NCBI RefSeq assembly: GCF_964340395.1 | Contig: NC_135564.1 | Coordinates: 17,398,931-17,462,930 of the forward strand | Length of the DNA stretch: 64,000 nucleotides | Reading direction: 5' to 3' | Source: Glandiceps talaboti | Lineage: Eukaryota > Hemichordata > Enteropneusta > Spengelidae | In this document: positions 24,143 through 34,432 of the stretch, piece after piece | Layout: every line of letters starts with the position of its first letter | Position numbering within the stretch: position 1 is the first letter of the stretch | Translations under genes and position numbers: made by a program | The notes under the pieces: generated by a model | What the model was told of the DNA's origin: nothing | Database searches by the model: none | Seen by the model: the letters and a program-made list of their open reading frames with translations, nothing else

Positions 24143-24487
24143 TTAAAGTGGCCATATGGATGACAAATTACTATTTATTTCAGACTTTTAATTCATTAAA
24201 CAATTCTACAATGATTTCCTACTTGGCAAAACAACGTGAAACAGCATACCAAATCAGTCTTTGTAATTCAATAAATTATGAACAGCTAAAAAGTGTGTAA
24301 AAAGTTTGTGATAGTATGTACAATAACAAATATTTTAAACATTTTTTAATCATTTGTAATTTTTTTGCATTGCAAATGAGGATTTACTATAGCCAATTTT
24401 TTCAAGTAGGAAAACATAGCAGAGTTGTTTTATGAAATAAAAAATCCAAAATGAATACAAATTTGTCATCTCTGTGGCCACTTTTAA
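24143..24487. mobile_element. TTAA-flanked MITE with ~100-bp inverted ends
   Basis: TTAA at 24143-24146 and 24484-24487. Left arm AGTGGCCATATGGATGACAA through TTTCCTACTTG, right arm CAAGTAGGAAAAC through TTGTCATCTCTGTGGCCACTT, pairing imperfectly over about 100 bp. TTAA duplications are typical of piggyBac and Kolobok. It is in the CEP78 5' UTR intron. A one-armed copy is at 27851-27965. Confidence 0.8.
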
Positions 24488-24489
24488 CG

Positions 24490-25200
24490 TGATATAGTGA
24501 TATACATACTATTGCACACTTCAGTGGCTTAAGAGCATTTATAGGTTGGTACAAGATCACTACGTGTATATATGTATAATTGTATATGAGGAATTCCTCG
24601 ATCCTCTTCAGTCCGACAACTGTTCATACATGAACATTTTTTGTCATATAATGCATAACAAACTCAATATATGTCCAATATTTTGTCACAAAGCATGGAC
24701 TTCTAAAATATAGTGACAAGGAAATAAGTTTCATCAAACAACCAGTGCAAAAAAAATTTTGCAACATTTCCCATTTGAGTAGCTATCCCAGCTGTGGCTT
24801 GCCTGGGAAAAATGCTTTCGTGACAAAACAAGTCTTATCTTGTCCATACGATACACTCAAAACTTGGCTCGGTTTCAAATTCTATTTTTGTTCATTTACC
24901 ACAGTGTTAAGTTGCTCGGAATGCTATAAGTAAATCATTTCTTAACGTTCCTCGCTACAGTTTTTGCAACTTTCCTATTTCACTAGTGGTTTGATTTAAA
25001 ACAGCTATATAATATTGATGTTGACATTTTTGTTTACTATATTTACATGCCCGTTTTGACATCGGATGGATAACACTACATAACAACTGGAATAAAGTTC
25101 TTATAGAGGCTACAAATTAGACAAAATTAGCAGCATCTCATGTAAACCATACTAACTTTCAAATGCATTCATGAAAACACAAAATAATGCAACAGAAATC
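24490..25200. other. CEP78 5' UTR intron near the promoter, nothing recognised
   Basis: No element ends seen; short frames only. Confidence 0.5.
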
Positions 25201-25208
25201 AAAATTAC

Positions 25209-25256
25209 CTCAAAGATTAAGTCATCACCGCGTTTTGGATCGCTCCTATTTTTTTC
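25209..25256 (-). other. CEP78: CEP78 probable non-coding first exon (5' UTR)
   Basis: On the minus strand a good donor (TTTGAG|GTAATT) ends at 25209. The coding exon that follows has its own acceptor (TTTGCAG|GTTGAT) at 21104, only 22 nt upstream of the ATG, so an upstream non-coding exon is expected. The implied UTR intron is 25208-21105. The 5' limit given is a guess; no transcript is available. The exon holds a minimal upstream frame ATG-ACT-TAA. Confidence 0.55.
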
Positions 25257-25336
25257 AAAATGGCGCCGTTGACCCACAATGCAATGTACTTAATGAGGTC
25301 AAAGGTAAAGGTAAAGCCTCTTGGCACTTCACCAAC
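25210..25336. promoter_or_regulatory. Likely shared CEP78/NATD1 bidirectional promoter
   Basis: The two genes are head to head: the CEP78 UTR exon ends at 25209 (minus) and the first possible NATD1 ATG is at 25337 (plus). Between them lie a YY1-like core AAAATGGCGCC at 25257-25267 and a close match to the ZNF143/THAP11 SBS consensus, ACCCACAATGCAATG at 25272-25286. There is no obvious TATA box. Both motifs are known from housekeeping bidirectional promoters; use here is inferred. Confidence 0.6.
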
Positions 25337-25423
25337 ATGTTGAAATGTGCGTTGAAATTCAATCGCCCTCTTTTGACGCGAACGGCACCGTGGAAATTGT
25401 ATTTACAGGCCAATTCAACAGAA

Positions 25424-25529
25424 ATGGCTTCTCGAGCGTCTAGCAGACCTGACAGCAGTGCCGAAAAATTGCAATATATCGTCGGACACGACAAACCGCA
25501 TAAGGAGTTTTACATAAAACTCGAGAAGG
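25424..25529 (+). CDS. NATD1: NATD1 coding exon 1
   Basis: Encodes MASRASSRPDSSAEKLQYIV then GHDKPHKEFYIKLEK. The IVGHDKPHKEFYIKL part aligns with human VEHDRRRRQFTVRL. It ends phase 1 at GAAGG|GTGAGT. If the upstream ATG at 25337 is used, the exon supplies 29 more residues beginning MLKCALKFNRPLLTRTAPWK. Confidence 0.88.
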
Positions 25530-28500
25530 GTGAGTTGACGTAATGTACACATGATCAGCTGATTTCAACTTTGCATCTTTGAGTTGTATTGACACGGATT
25601 TAATAGTTATCGACTTGATACATAAATGATACAGTTGCATGGTATTGTTCAGACGAGACATAAACACACGCCTCCATTACCCAAAACAATCATTTCAGGT
25701 GCTCGCTGTTTATCATCGCAAGGTTCACGTTTCTAAAATCGCAATTTGGAGTTATGTAATGAATGTGCAGTGGGCGAAGGAACTCCGTACTGTAAAATTA
25801 TTTTACTATGACCAAATATGATATACTGAAAAATTAACGGTAAGTTCATAAGATACGGATGTAACATTATAGTTTTTGCTGACTTAACTTTTATATAAAA
25901 TTAAAACGATAATTTCAATTCTGATTGTGTTTATTAATAAAGAAACTCTAAATATGTTGGTATTTTAATTATTTGAAAAAAAAATTGTAATGATATAAAA
26001 ATGATAGAATACAATGAAGTCATGCAGTAGTAGTAGGCAATTATTGGATCAATACTAATAAACACAAGGCCATTAGTAACTCATTACTAGCACAATGCAA
26101 GCACTACAAACACATCTGACCTTCATAATTCAATTGGTTGGCAAGGAAGGATTGAGAGGAAAAATGGCAAAGTGGATTCACTGGAGCATATCTGTAAATT
26201 TTCTAATGGTATGTTACATTATTTCTCTTGCTTGTAAAGAAAAAACTGACACAAGGGAGACACGAAGTCAATTTTAGTTTTTTTTTAACATTTATAAATA
26301 GTAATTAGAATTTTTTTTGTTTAACTTTTGTATATCTATACAAACTTTCAAATTGTTTGCAACAAGAGTTTGCGCCTTATATTTGTTCTAAATAGATTTT
26401 ATATTTATCAGTTAAAAATTCAAACATTCAAAAATCGTACCTTTAGTTGTACTGGAAATATTGGGGAAATATTTCAATTCAAAGCAATGTCAGTTATATC
26501 ACATTATCAGTAAATCTGTGATATGACAAATTAAGAAGCTCTCATAAAACTCGACTGTCAACAGTCACCTCTTCACCTTTTTTTTTTGCTTTACTGCTAT
26601 TTTTGTTGATGAAATAGAAATAACATATGGTGTACATTGTACATTTGATGAAGTTGAGATTATATATTTATGTGTTTGAATTTGATACTCTGTGAGTAGT
26701 GCACGTTCTGTATAGACTGTGTATAGAAACGTATCTTAATATAGTCTAGTTCCTAATACATGTTAAAAATACGATCCGTACAATCATCATCTCCCTGTTT
26801 GGGAGAGGAGAGTGGTCACAGAGAATGTCGACAGACATAGAATCAAGACTAGTGTGAATACAGACTACCATAACACCTGTGGTTGTCTCTATACCTGCTT
26901 TTCACATGTATTGGACTAAATTTGCAATATCTATAAACACAGGTCCAGGTGAACATTTTAATGAAAACTTGTTGATAGACAGTAACATTAATCAATCTGA
27001 GATAAGTTTGTACGCAATGAATGAGTTCTTTTTAATGTCAAACAAAATCTTCACTGTGGTAAATATATTAACTTTTGGTTTACTGACACTTTGTTTAATC
27101 ACATACACCTGTTGTTAAGGAGAAGTCACGTCTATAAAAGAGCTGAAAGAATCCTTGAGGTATGTTATAGTACCAGCATGTTTTGTTCCTGTATATCCTC
27201 AGGGGGATTTCTTTACCTTTATCTAGATTTCTTAACATCCCCCATATGTCACATATATAGACTGTGTGACAATGTATGTAAAAGCCATTCAAAGATTTCA
27301 ATGGTGGCCTGTAATGTGTACTTTACTCAACCACAGAGATGAAAATGGCTTCTTCTTTTTTTCTTTTTCTTGTTCTTTTCATGTCAATTTTTGTTGTTGT
27401 GCTACATTGTGATTCCTAAAGAGAAAGTTTTCTCGTAGAGTGTCCACATGATTATTTACTTATGAGAAACTTTTATTACGGTTTACGATTAACAAACTCT
27501 AAAATGGAAATCTGAGCTTATACAACCATTTTAAGAATGAAAATAAGTTGCCTTTGTAGCTTTCACTTCAGTTTTGTTGGATTGATATTTATTCAGGCTC
27601 AGTAAGGGGAAGAAAGCAATTTATTCCTAGTTTCAGAACAGAAATCATACATGACATTTTTAAAATTGAGTCGGAGCAAAACATAATTCATTGTCGCAAA
27701 CAACGGCCTGTTTTACAGCACCATCCAAAACGCTCGTTATTTCGCAGTGTCACGGAAGAAAGAACATCTCTGGTTTGCAAGAATGAACATTATTGAGTTC
27801 ACCTAGTTTTATCACGATTTATAGAAACATGTTTCCTTTATTGTTTTAATTTAAAGTGGCCATATGGATGAGGATTGGGTATTTATTTTGGATTTTTAAT
27901 TTATAAACAATTTTATCATGGCTTCCTACTTGAAAAATCAATGTGCATTCACATGGTAAACAACTTCCAAGAATTTTTTTATTTTGACTCTGTGAGTATA
28001 AGTTTTCAATCGATACTGTGAACCCAGAGTCTATGAATACACACTATTCATTATTGTATTTTATCGGATACGACAGCAATTTTTAGGAACTTCAGTCTGA
28101 CGTAAACAGACAAAGCTGCTAGGGTAGTTGATTGATTTATTGTTATGTTGGCAACTATTTACTTTCTTGTTAAAGCCCATTTCCGATATGTTTCCAGATT
28201 TGAACATTTCAATCAGCATTATTTTTTAAGAATTTGAAATTGTAGACAAGAAATGCCTTGTATGTTTGTTTGTAATTTGTGTAGAATATTACATGTAATT
28301 GTGATGTAGAAATGCATAAAACTAACCCCAAGGATGCATGATACTACATACATGTATGTATATCTTTGCAAGACTATTATATCATTTGCAATGACAACTA
28401 ACGTACTTTGTTCTTGAAAATTACATCAACATATCACAATAAATAATGCAGTAACTGTCCATACATAATTATTAGCTGTGGTAAATTGTGCCTAACTGTG

Positions 28501-31500
28501 CTGAATCACTGGGGTAAATTATGCCTAACTCAGCTGATACTGGGGTGAATTATGCCTAACTAAGCTAATGGGGTGATTTATGCCTAACTCAGCTAATACT
28601 GGGTAAATAATTCCTAACTCGGCTAATACTGGGGTAAATAATGCCTAACTCAGCTAATACTGGGGTGAATTAATCCTAACTGTGCCAATAACTGGTAAAC
28701 TGTGCTGAATCGCTAGATAAATTATGCCTAACTCAGCTATACAGGTGGATTATGCCTAACTGTGCTGAAGCAAATTGTGGGTCACATCCAGCACAAGGTC
28801 CTGGTTGTGTGATTTAACCTCCTAGAACTAGGTCTATTTCAGTTTGAGTTACGTTCTATAATTTTACTCCCTAGTATAAAGTTCAATTTCAGGTTCTATG
28901 ATCTGACCCTCTAACATGGCAAACAATAATATTTCAAAGGGAATGACCCTCTATCTAGCACTTGATAAAATTCCATATGTCAGGAGAACTGATGGATAAA
29001 TCATTGAAATTGATATACATTCACATTATATTAGTAATTTATTTCATTTCTTAACAAAAAAAATAAAAATAAATTAGTGATGAGATGAGTAGTCCAATAT
29101 AGGATAAAAGATTAAATTCTGCATGGGGGGAGGGGGGATGGTGTGCATCGGGGGGGGGGGGGGGGGGGGGGCATTTTAGTTCTAATCCTACAGAATCGAT
29201 TTCGCTGTTAATGGATTTTTTCTACCCCTAAATACAAATATTTCTTTAAGAAATGTCAAATTGAGAAATGGAAGAATTTTGCTATGGTAAATGTGCCCGC
29301 TGTCGCATTAAAATAAAGTGAAGTGTCAGCAAAAGAACTATGTTTTACTCACTACATACTGGCTTTATATTCATAGCACTACATATACTACTACATACTG
29401 ATTTGAAATTGATTGTGTGGTTTTAAGTGATTTTCAATTTTGGTCAATTTAGTTAGAAGGGCGAAGGAGGGAAGGTGGGGGAAGGTGGGGGAAGGTGGGG
29501 GGGGGGGGGGGGGGGTCTGAGGCCTAAGTATAAGAATTTAGTTTTTTATCCTACATTGAACTATCGGTCTCACCCCTTAGTGGATACATGAAACCATTTT
29601 TCTAAAATTGATTGATTTTCTTCAGATTCCAAAGATAAAGCTATATTACAATACGACTATGTGAGGAAAGGAATAGTAGAATTATACCATACTGGAGTAC
29701 CTGAATCATACAGAGGCAGAGGAATTGGTAAACTGCTAGCTAAGGTACGTGTCATTTCAGATTAGGTTCTGTAAATGAATATCAGAAAATAATGATTGAT
29801 TACCATGGTAACTGCTTGACTTGATAGAGTAGTATAACCAACATCAATACTTGATATGAGATGATTTGCACATAAATAAACTATGACTAATTTATTATTT
29901 ATGATTTTTAATGGCCTAGTATATGGAGTATACTATGTTTGTCTTTGCTACACGATATACATCATGGGTATTACTTGTCAAGTTTGAATTTATAAAACAT
30001 ATGTATATTTATTCATAATACTTTTCCCATTCTCACAAGCCAGAGCACATATTCTGCTGACACAGCGAAACATGAAGCTGGCGAACACATTTTGGATGGT
30101 GTCGTATACGCATAAAGAGGCCTTTGGTTTACGATGATGAGTTTTGCCAGTCGAACGATTTTTACCTTCTATGAGACTATGTTTACCTTTGCCTTTACAA
30201 CCTTATTCCTAAAGAATCACATCATTTTCATTTATTCTAAAAAACTGTGATAACTTTTTTAGAGTGAACAAACAAAATGAAAATGATGTGATTCTTTTAG
30301 GAATAAGCTCCCTGCTTTACTAATTGCAGCATATTCAGTCAAAATACTAATTACTCTGGCAAGATGACTTACAACAAGTTTTAAAACAGGAACAAACTAA
30401 AACTATTAATAGTATTATTGTGGCATGTTGACATTCATTTATTTATTAGTGATTTGTAATTATACTCACAGTAGAATGGTCAACTCCGTCAAATGACCCT
30501 TGCACTGTTGTCTTTGACACTGACAATGTACAGACTTCCAGTGTACATTTGTTGTTGGTGGCCGAGTGGTTAGGGTTGTCGGTGGCCGAGTGGTTAAACC
30601 ACTTGCCTCTTACCACTGTGGTCGGGGTTCGAACCCATTGCAGGGTTCGATTAAATTTACCACGCTGTAAGTAAGAAGAGTGTCATTCAGTTTGACTCTA
30701 CTGAACAACGCCGGTTTTCCCCGGGTACTCGGGTTTCCTCCTGCATTAACACTGAACCCATGAGGGATGGCCCTCACTGGACTTCTGGGGAGACAAGTGT
30801 TTATATACTTAAAGAACTATCCAGTATAAATAAAGATTATTATTATTATTATTATATTTGTGGTGACTTTCAGTGTTACACTACATTAATTACAGCCATC
30901 TTGAACAATCATGGCATTATGACAACAATTTCTGTCTTTCCTCGTAAAAGTAACATCACCTATTTCATATGTAATCTGTGGCATGTCACAATAAAATGTT
31001 TTAGTTTATGCCTGTCTTGGGCTTGTGAAAACTATAACGGCGCCATAGTCATAACATCATCAAGAATAAAGTAGTTGTCATGACAGGTAGACTGAAAGAA
31101 TCAAAGATGAATTGTGACTCTATAGATAATGACCTTCTCTTGTGAATTCTATCAATACATCAGATGTGAAGTATAGTGATTTAACATCTCTATACCTCCA
31201 TGGATGTGATGAAATACATTACATTCATCAAAGTGTTTGTATGATTAGACAGGTTGTGACTACAAGTTTGAGAAGTGCTCAAAATTGGTAAAAAAGGATA
31301 TAAATGCACCCGCATATCAGTCAACTTGACATTCTTGTTTTAAAAACGTCCTCAAACAGATTAGTGTGTAATATATATTCGATACCTATTAGTGTGGTTG
31401 CATCAATCACAGGCAAATTTATTTGCACCCACCTAATTGTTTAACTTTAGTTTCCATTATGGATGAAATGAAACATACATACAACTTGTTTAAACATACG

Positions 31501-33610
31501 ATATGTACATGCAGTGAGATACATATATATTGTAGACTGTATGGCTATAGACAGGTTGTGACACGGTGGATGAAATGAAATATACATACGACCTGTTTAA
31601 ACGTACGTACATGCAGTGAGATACATGTATATTGTAGTTTGTATGGCTATAGACAGGTTGTGACACGGTGGATGAAATGAAATATACATACAACCTGTTT
31701 AAACATATGATATGTACATGCAGTGAGATACATGTATATTGTAGTTTGTATGGCTATAGACAGGTTGTGACACGGTGGATGAAATGAAACATACATACGA
31801 CCTATTTAAACATACAATATGTACATGCAGTGAGATACATATATATTGTAGTTTGTATGGCTATAGACAGGTTGTGACACGGTGGATGAAATGAAACATA
31901 CATACAGGACCTGTTTAAACATACGATATGTACATGCAGTGAGATACATGTATATTGTAGTTTGTATGACTATAGACAGGTTGTGACACGGTGGATGAAA
32001 TGAAACATACATACGACCTGTTTAAACATACGATATGTACATGCAGTGAGATACATATATATTGTAGTTTGTATGGCTATAGACAGGTTGTGACACGGTG
32101 GATGAAATGAAACATACATACGACCTGTTTAAACATACGATATGTACATGCAGTGAGATACATGTATATTGTAGTTTGTATGGCTATAGACAGGTTGTGA
32201 CACGGTGGATGAAATGAAACATACATACGACCTGTTTAAACATACAATATGTACATGCAGTGTGATACATGTATATTGTAGTTTGTATGACTATAGACAG
32301 GTTGTGACACGGTGGATGAAATGAAACATTAATGTGTATGAACTGTTCAGAAACCTGACATGTACATGTAATGTGTTATATTTACACACGCAGAGTGTAT
32401 ATAATCAGAGAGTGACAGAGGAAATGAAACATTATAAACTGTAAATGTGTATGAACTGTTCAGATAGAAGACATGTAATGTGTTGTATTGACTTGACAGT
32501 GACATAGTGTCCAGAGGAAATGAAATGAAAGATTACGTGCTATATTGAATGTGTATGAATTGTTCTGACATAGGACATGTACATGCAATGTGTTAATCCG
32601 CACAGATGTACTCTATACTGTACAGTAGAAGAATAAAGAATGACTAATTTCTGAATGACTTTAATACCGTAATCTATTGTTAAGAGAGCAGGAAGCTTAT
32701 TACATACCCCACCCCACCTTATATTTGTGAACCTCAAAAGCTAAAAAGAATTTATGAAACATTGCAGAAGTTAATGATTCAGAAATTAATCATCTTTGTG
32801 ACAGATATAGATGTAGAAATGATAAAGATGATTAATACATACCCACACAACTTTTCCTGTCTTTCTGATTCAATCTCATATAAATCTGAGATAAAAAGTA
32901 TTTAACGACATCCATGGTTGCTACATAGATAAGGTTCCCTTTATGGAGCCAGTCAATGAAGAAAATACTGTATACTCTCATATATAGTATATTCTATTCA
33001 AGTTACATTCATAGCAAGTGGAAGAGAAAAGAGTGTATAAGTCTGTGTGTATACCAGAATCAAGACTTTTTCAAGTTCAAATTCAAAATTTTGTGTAATG
33101 AATCATATACATTCTGTTGTTGTTTTACATGTGGCACTGAATTCATGAATACGTAAGAACGGTACAAAATGTGAAATTTCCATTTGTGAAAGAGACGTAT
33201 CCTTATCTTTGTGATAAAGCAAAAAAATGGTACGAACTCAGATAACGAATGATAAATTCTTTAACAGGTTGTATGTGAATACACTTAAGTACATCTCTGT
33301 AGAGAACTATAGCATACACAGAATATAAACCCTTTTCGAGTTCAAATTCAAAATCTTAGGTGGCGATTGATAAATTGTGTTATTGCTTTACAGTCTCCAT
33401 ATGACGTTGAACATAACAGAGTACATCTGTGTAGTTCAAGTTCAAAGTCAATATCTCGTGTAATGAATTGTAAATTCTGTTATTTTGTTGCAGGCTGCAT
33501 TGGACCATTTTGTAGCTGAAGACATGAGACTTAAAGTGACATGTTGGTATGTGCAGAAGTACATCGATGATAATCCCATAGCCCAGTACACAGAACGTGT
33601 AATACCTTGA
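25424..33610 (+). CDS. NATD1: NATD1-like small GNAT-fold N-acetyltransferase (3 coding exons)
   Basis: Join 25424-25529, 29626-29744, 33494-33610, with stop TGA at 33608-33610. From the ATG at 25424 (MASRASSRPD) the protein is 113 aa, the same length as human NATD1. The same frame is open upstream to another ATG at 25337, which would add 29 residues rich in R, K and hydrophobics. The compact GNAT-like core has the acetyl-CoA loop YRGRGIGKLLAKAALD (human YRGRGIAKHLAKAALD), then LKVTCWYVQKYIDDNP and the end QYTERVIP (human HLTCWYIQKYVKENP, QYLERLQP). Known of the family: short GNAT proteins (YidJ/Gcn5-like fold) with no well-established substrate; role here unknown. Splice phases are 1 and 0, all GT-AG. 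The gene is divergent from CEP78 and convergent with CPEB1. Confidence 0.93.
25860..27850. other. NATD1 intron 1, nothing recognised
   Basis: AT-rich, no gene-like frame with splice signals. Some CAGGTG and poly-T tracts. Confidence 0.5.
27851..27965. mobile_element. One arm of the AGTGGCCATATGG TTAA element
   Basis: TTAAAGTGGCCATATGGATG, then ATTTATTTTGGATTTTTAAT and GGCTTCCTACTTG, homologous to the left arm at 24143. I found no second arm nearby. Located in NATD1 intron 1. Confidence 0.65.
28478..28775. repeat. ~33-bp minisatellite, about nine diverged units
   Basis: The unit resembles GGGGTAAATTATGCCTAACT then CAGCTAATACT. Units vary in length and sequence. Located in NATD1 intron 1. Confidence 0.85.
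29126..29171 (+). repeat. Poly-G tract 1
   Basis: Runs GGGGGGAGGGGGG and a run of about 23 G in NATD1 intron 1, transcribed as G-rich RNA and able in principle to form G-quadruplexes. Homopolymer length may be inexact in the assembly. Confidence 0.85.
29460..29517 (+). repeat. Poly-G tract 2
   Basis: GGAAGGTGGGGGAAGGTGGG repeated, then a run of about 20 G, 110 bp upstream of NATD1 exon 2. A second potential quadruplex tract in the same intron. Confidence 0.85.
29626..29744 (+). CDS. NATD1: NATD1 coding exon 2 (acetyl-CoA site)
   Basis: Forty codons after joining. It has DKAILQYDYVRKGIVELYHT (human DRAVLLYEYVGKRIVDLQHT) and the R-G-R-G-I-G-K pyrophosphate-binding loop of GNAT motif A. The acceptor is TTTTCTTCAG|ATTCC and the donor GCTAAG|GTACGT. 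Confidence 0.94.
30203..30306. other. 104-bp near-perfect intronic hairpin
   Basis: Left arm 30203-30233 (TTATTCCTAAAGAATCACAT then CATTTTCATTT) pairs with 30275-30306 with a single extra A. The centre can pair again (TCTAAAAAA with TTTTTTAGA around CTGTGATAAC). It could be a very young palindromic MITE or a hairpin RNA. Located in NATD1 intron 2. Confidence 0.85.
30551..30855 (+). mobile_element. tRNA-derived SINE, copy 2, with doubled head
   Basis: Begins GTTGTTGGTGGCCGAGTGGT and repeats the head at once as GGTTGTCGGTGGCCGAGTGG. Box A GTGGCCGAGTGG and box B GGGGTTCGAACCC point to a class II (Leu/Ser-type) tRNA origin. It ends in (ATT)n. It lies in NATD1 intron 2, same strand as the gene. 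Confidence 0.88.
31461..32600. repeat. 107-bp minisatellite array in NATD1 intron 2
   Basis: Unit starts GGATGAAATGAAACATACAT and ends AGACAGGTTGTGACACGGT. Unit starts at 31461, 31568, 31670, 31777, 31884, 31993, 32100, 32207 and 32314; spacing is 107 with two small indels. The first eight are near-identical; three or so further units to about 32600 are strongly diverged (GTATGAACTGTTCAGA forms). Confidence 0.93.
32601..33490. other. NATD1 intron 2 end, nothing recognised
   Basis: Contains near-duplicates of TTCAAATTCAAAAT and TGTGTAATGAATTGTAAATTCTG (around 33075-33110, 33345-33370 and 33440-33480), suggesting an old duplication. No gene. Confidence 0.45.
33494..33610 (+). CDS. NATD1: NATD1 last coding exon
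   Basis: Thirty-eight residues, AALDHFVAEDMRLKVTCWYV to QYTERVIP, then TGA. The acceptor is TTTTGTTGCAG|GCTGC. A short degenerate repeat begins a few dozen bases after the stop. Confidence 0.94.
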   Translation, partial: AALDHFVAEDMRLKVTCWYVQKYIDDNPIAQYTERVIP

Positions 33611-33630
33611 TGTGTATCTCATCGATTTCC

Positions 33631-33912
33631 CTGCTGTCAATCATGACTTTTACCTGTCAATCATAAAATTCACCTGTCAATCATGTACATGTATTCTACT
33701 TATCAATCATGACTGTTGTATCATTCATTTATGTTGCCTGTCAATCATGATTTCTACCTCGCAACTATGATTACCTGTCAATGATGAATTCTACCTGTCA
33801 ATCATGATTCTTACCTGTCAATCCAGATTTTCACCTGTCAATCATGAATTTGACCTGTCCGTCATGAATGATGCCTGTCAATCATGGATTTTACCTGTCA
33901 AATCCGAATTTG
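33631..33912. repeat. ~18-20 bp degenerate repeat after the NATD1 stop
   Basis: About a dozen copies of ACCTGTCAATCATGAATT or close variants, beginning roughly 20 nt after the TGA, so probably inside the 3' UTR. Confidence 0.85.
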
Positions 33913-34269
33913 ACATCACTGCAAGATAAGAATGCTGTGATTTGTACCAACATGATCTCTTACTGATAACCATTTCAAAATGCTAAATATTTGTATATAA
34001 TGTATGTACAGTATTTCATTTTTTAAAGGTTTTTTTTGCGATTTTTATTTTAATGAATATCTTATAAGAAATGAAATTATGTGTCGCCTGGAATTTCATT
34101 TTAATGAAAAAGATAATGTAAAAATTAGACAAATGGATTCTAAGTGAAAATAGATATTCCACTTTTTGCAAAGATAGTATTACGGCCAATTTTACCTAAC
34201 CTTGCCAAAAGTGTGTGTCACATGGTTTTATCTTGGTTCATACAATATTAGTAGATAAGAAACATACTT

Positions 34270-34432
34270 CAGACAAGCTTTGCCATCTAAGCCAATTTGA
34301 CGTGTCACTGACGCACACAATTTCTAGTGACGCACCAAAATTTGGTATTATGAGGCTACTCACAAGAAATGCCAGTTTTTATCATTTTTGACTCACAACA
34401 ACAAAATTTGGTTATCATTAGACGGCACACTG
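34270..34432. mobile_element. hAT-like MITE (copy 2 of the 4224 family)
   Basis: Shares with 4224-4393 the interior CACACAATTTCTAGTGACGC, CAAAATTTGGT, AGAAATGCCAGTTTTTATCA and ACTCACAACAACAAAAT, and ends CGGCACACTG. The 5' end has decayed. It lies in the intergenic region 3' of NATD1. Confidence 0.65.

Noticed and set aside
25255-25667. Minus-strand frames across the NATD1 first exon
   Set aside because: Antisense shadows of the NATD1 frame; no similarity and no splice partners.
30590-30650. A functional tRNA-Leu/Ser gene
   Set aside because: Boxes A and B are present but the sequence continues into a SINE body with an ATT tail, and the acceptor stem does not close.
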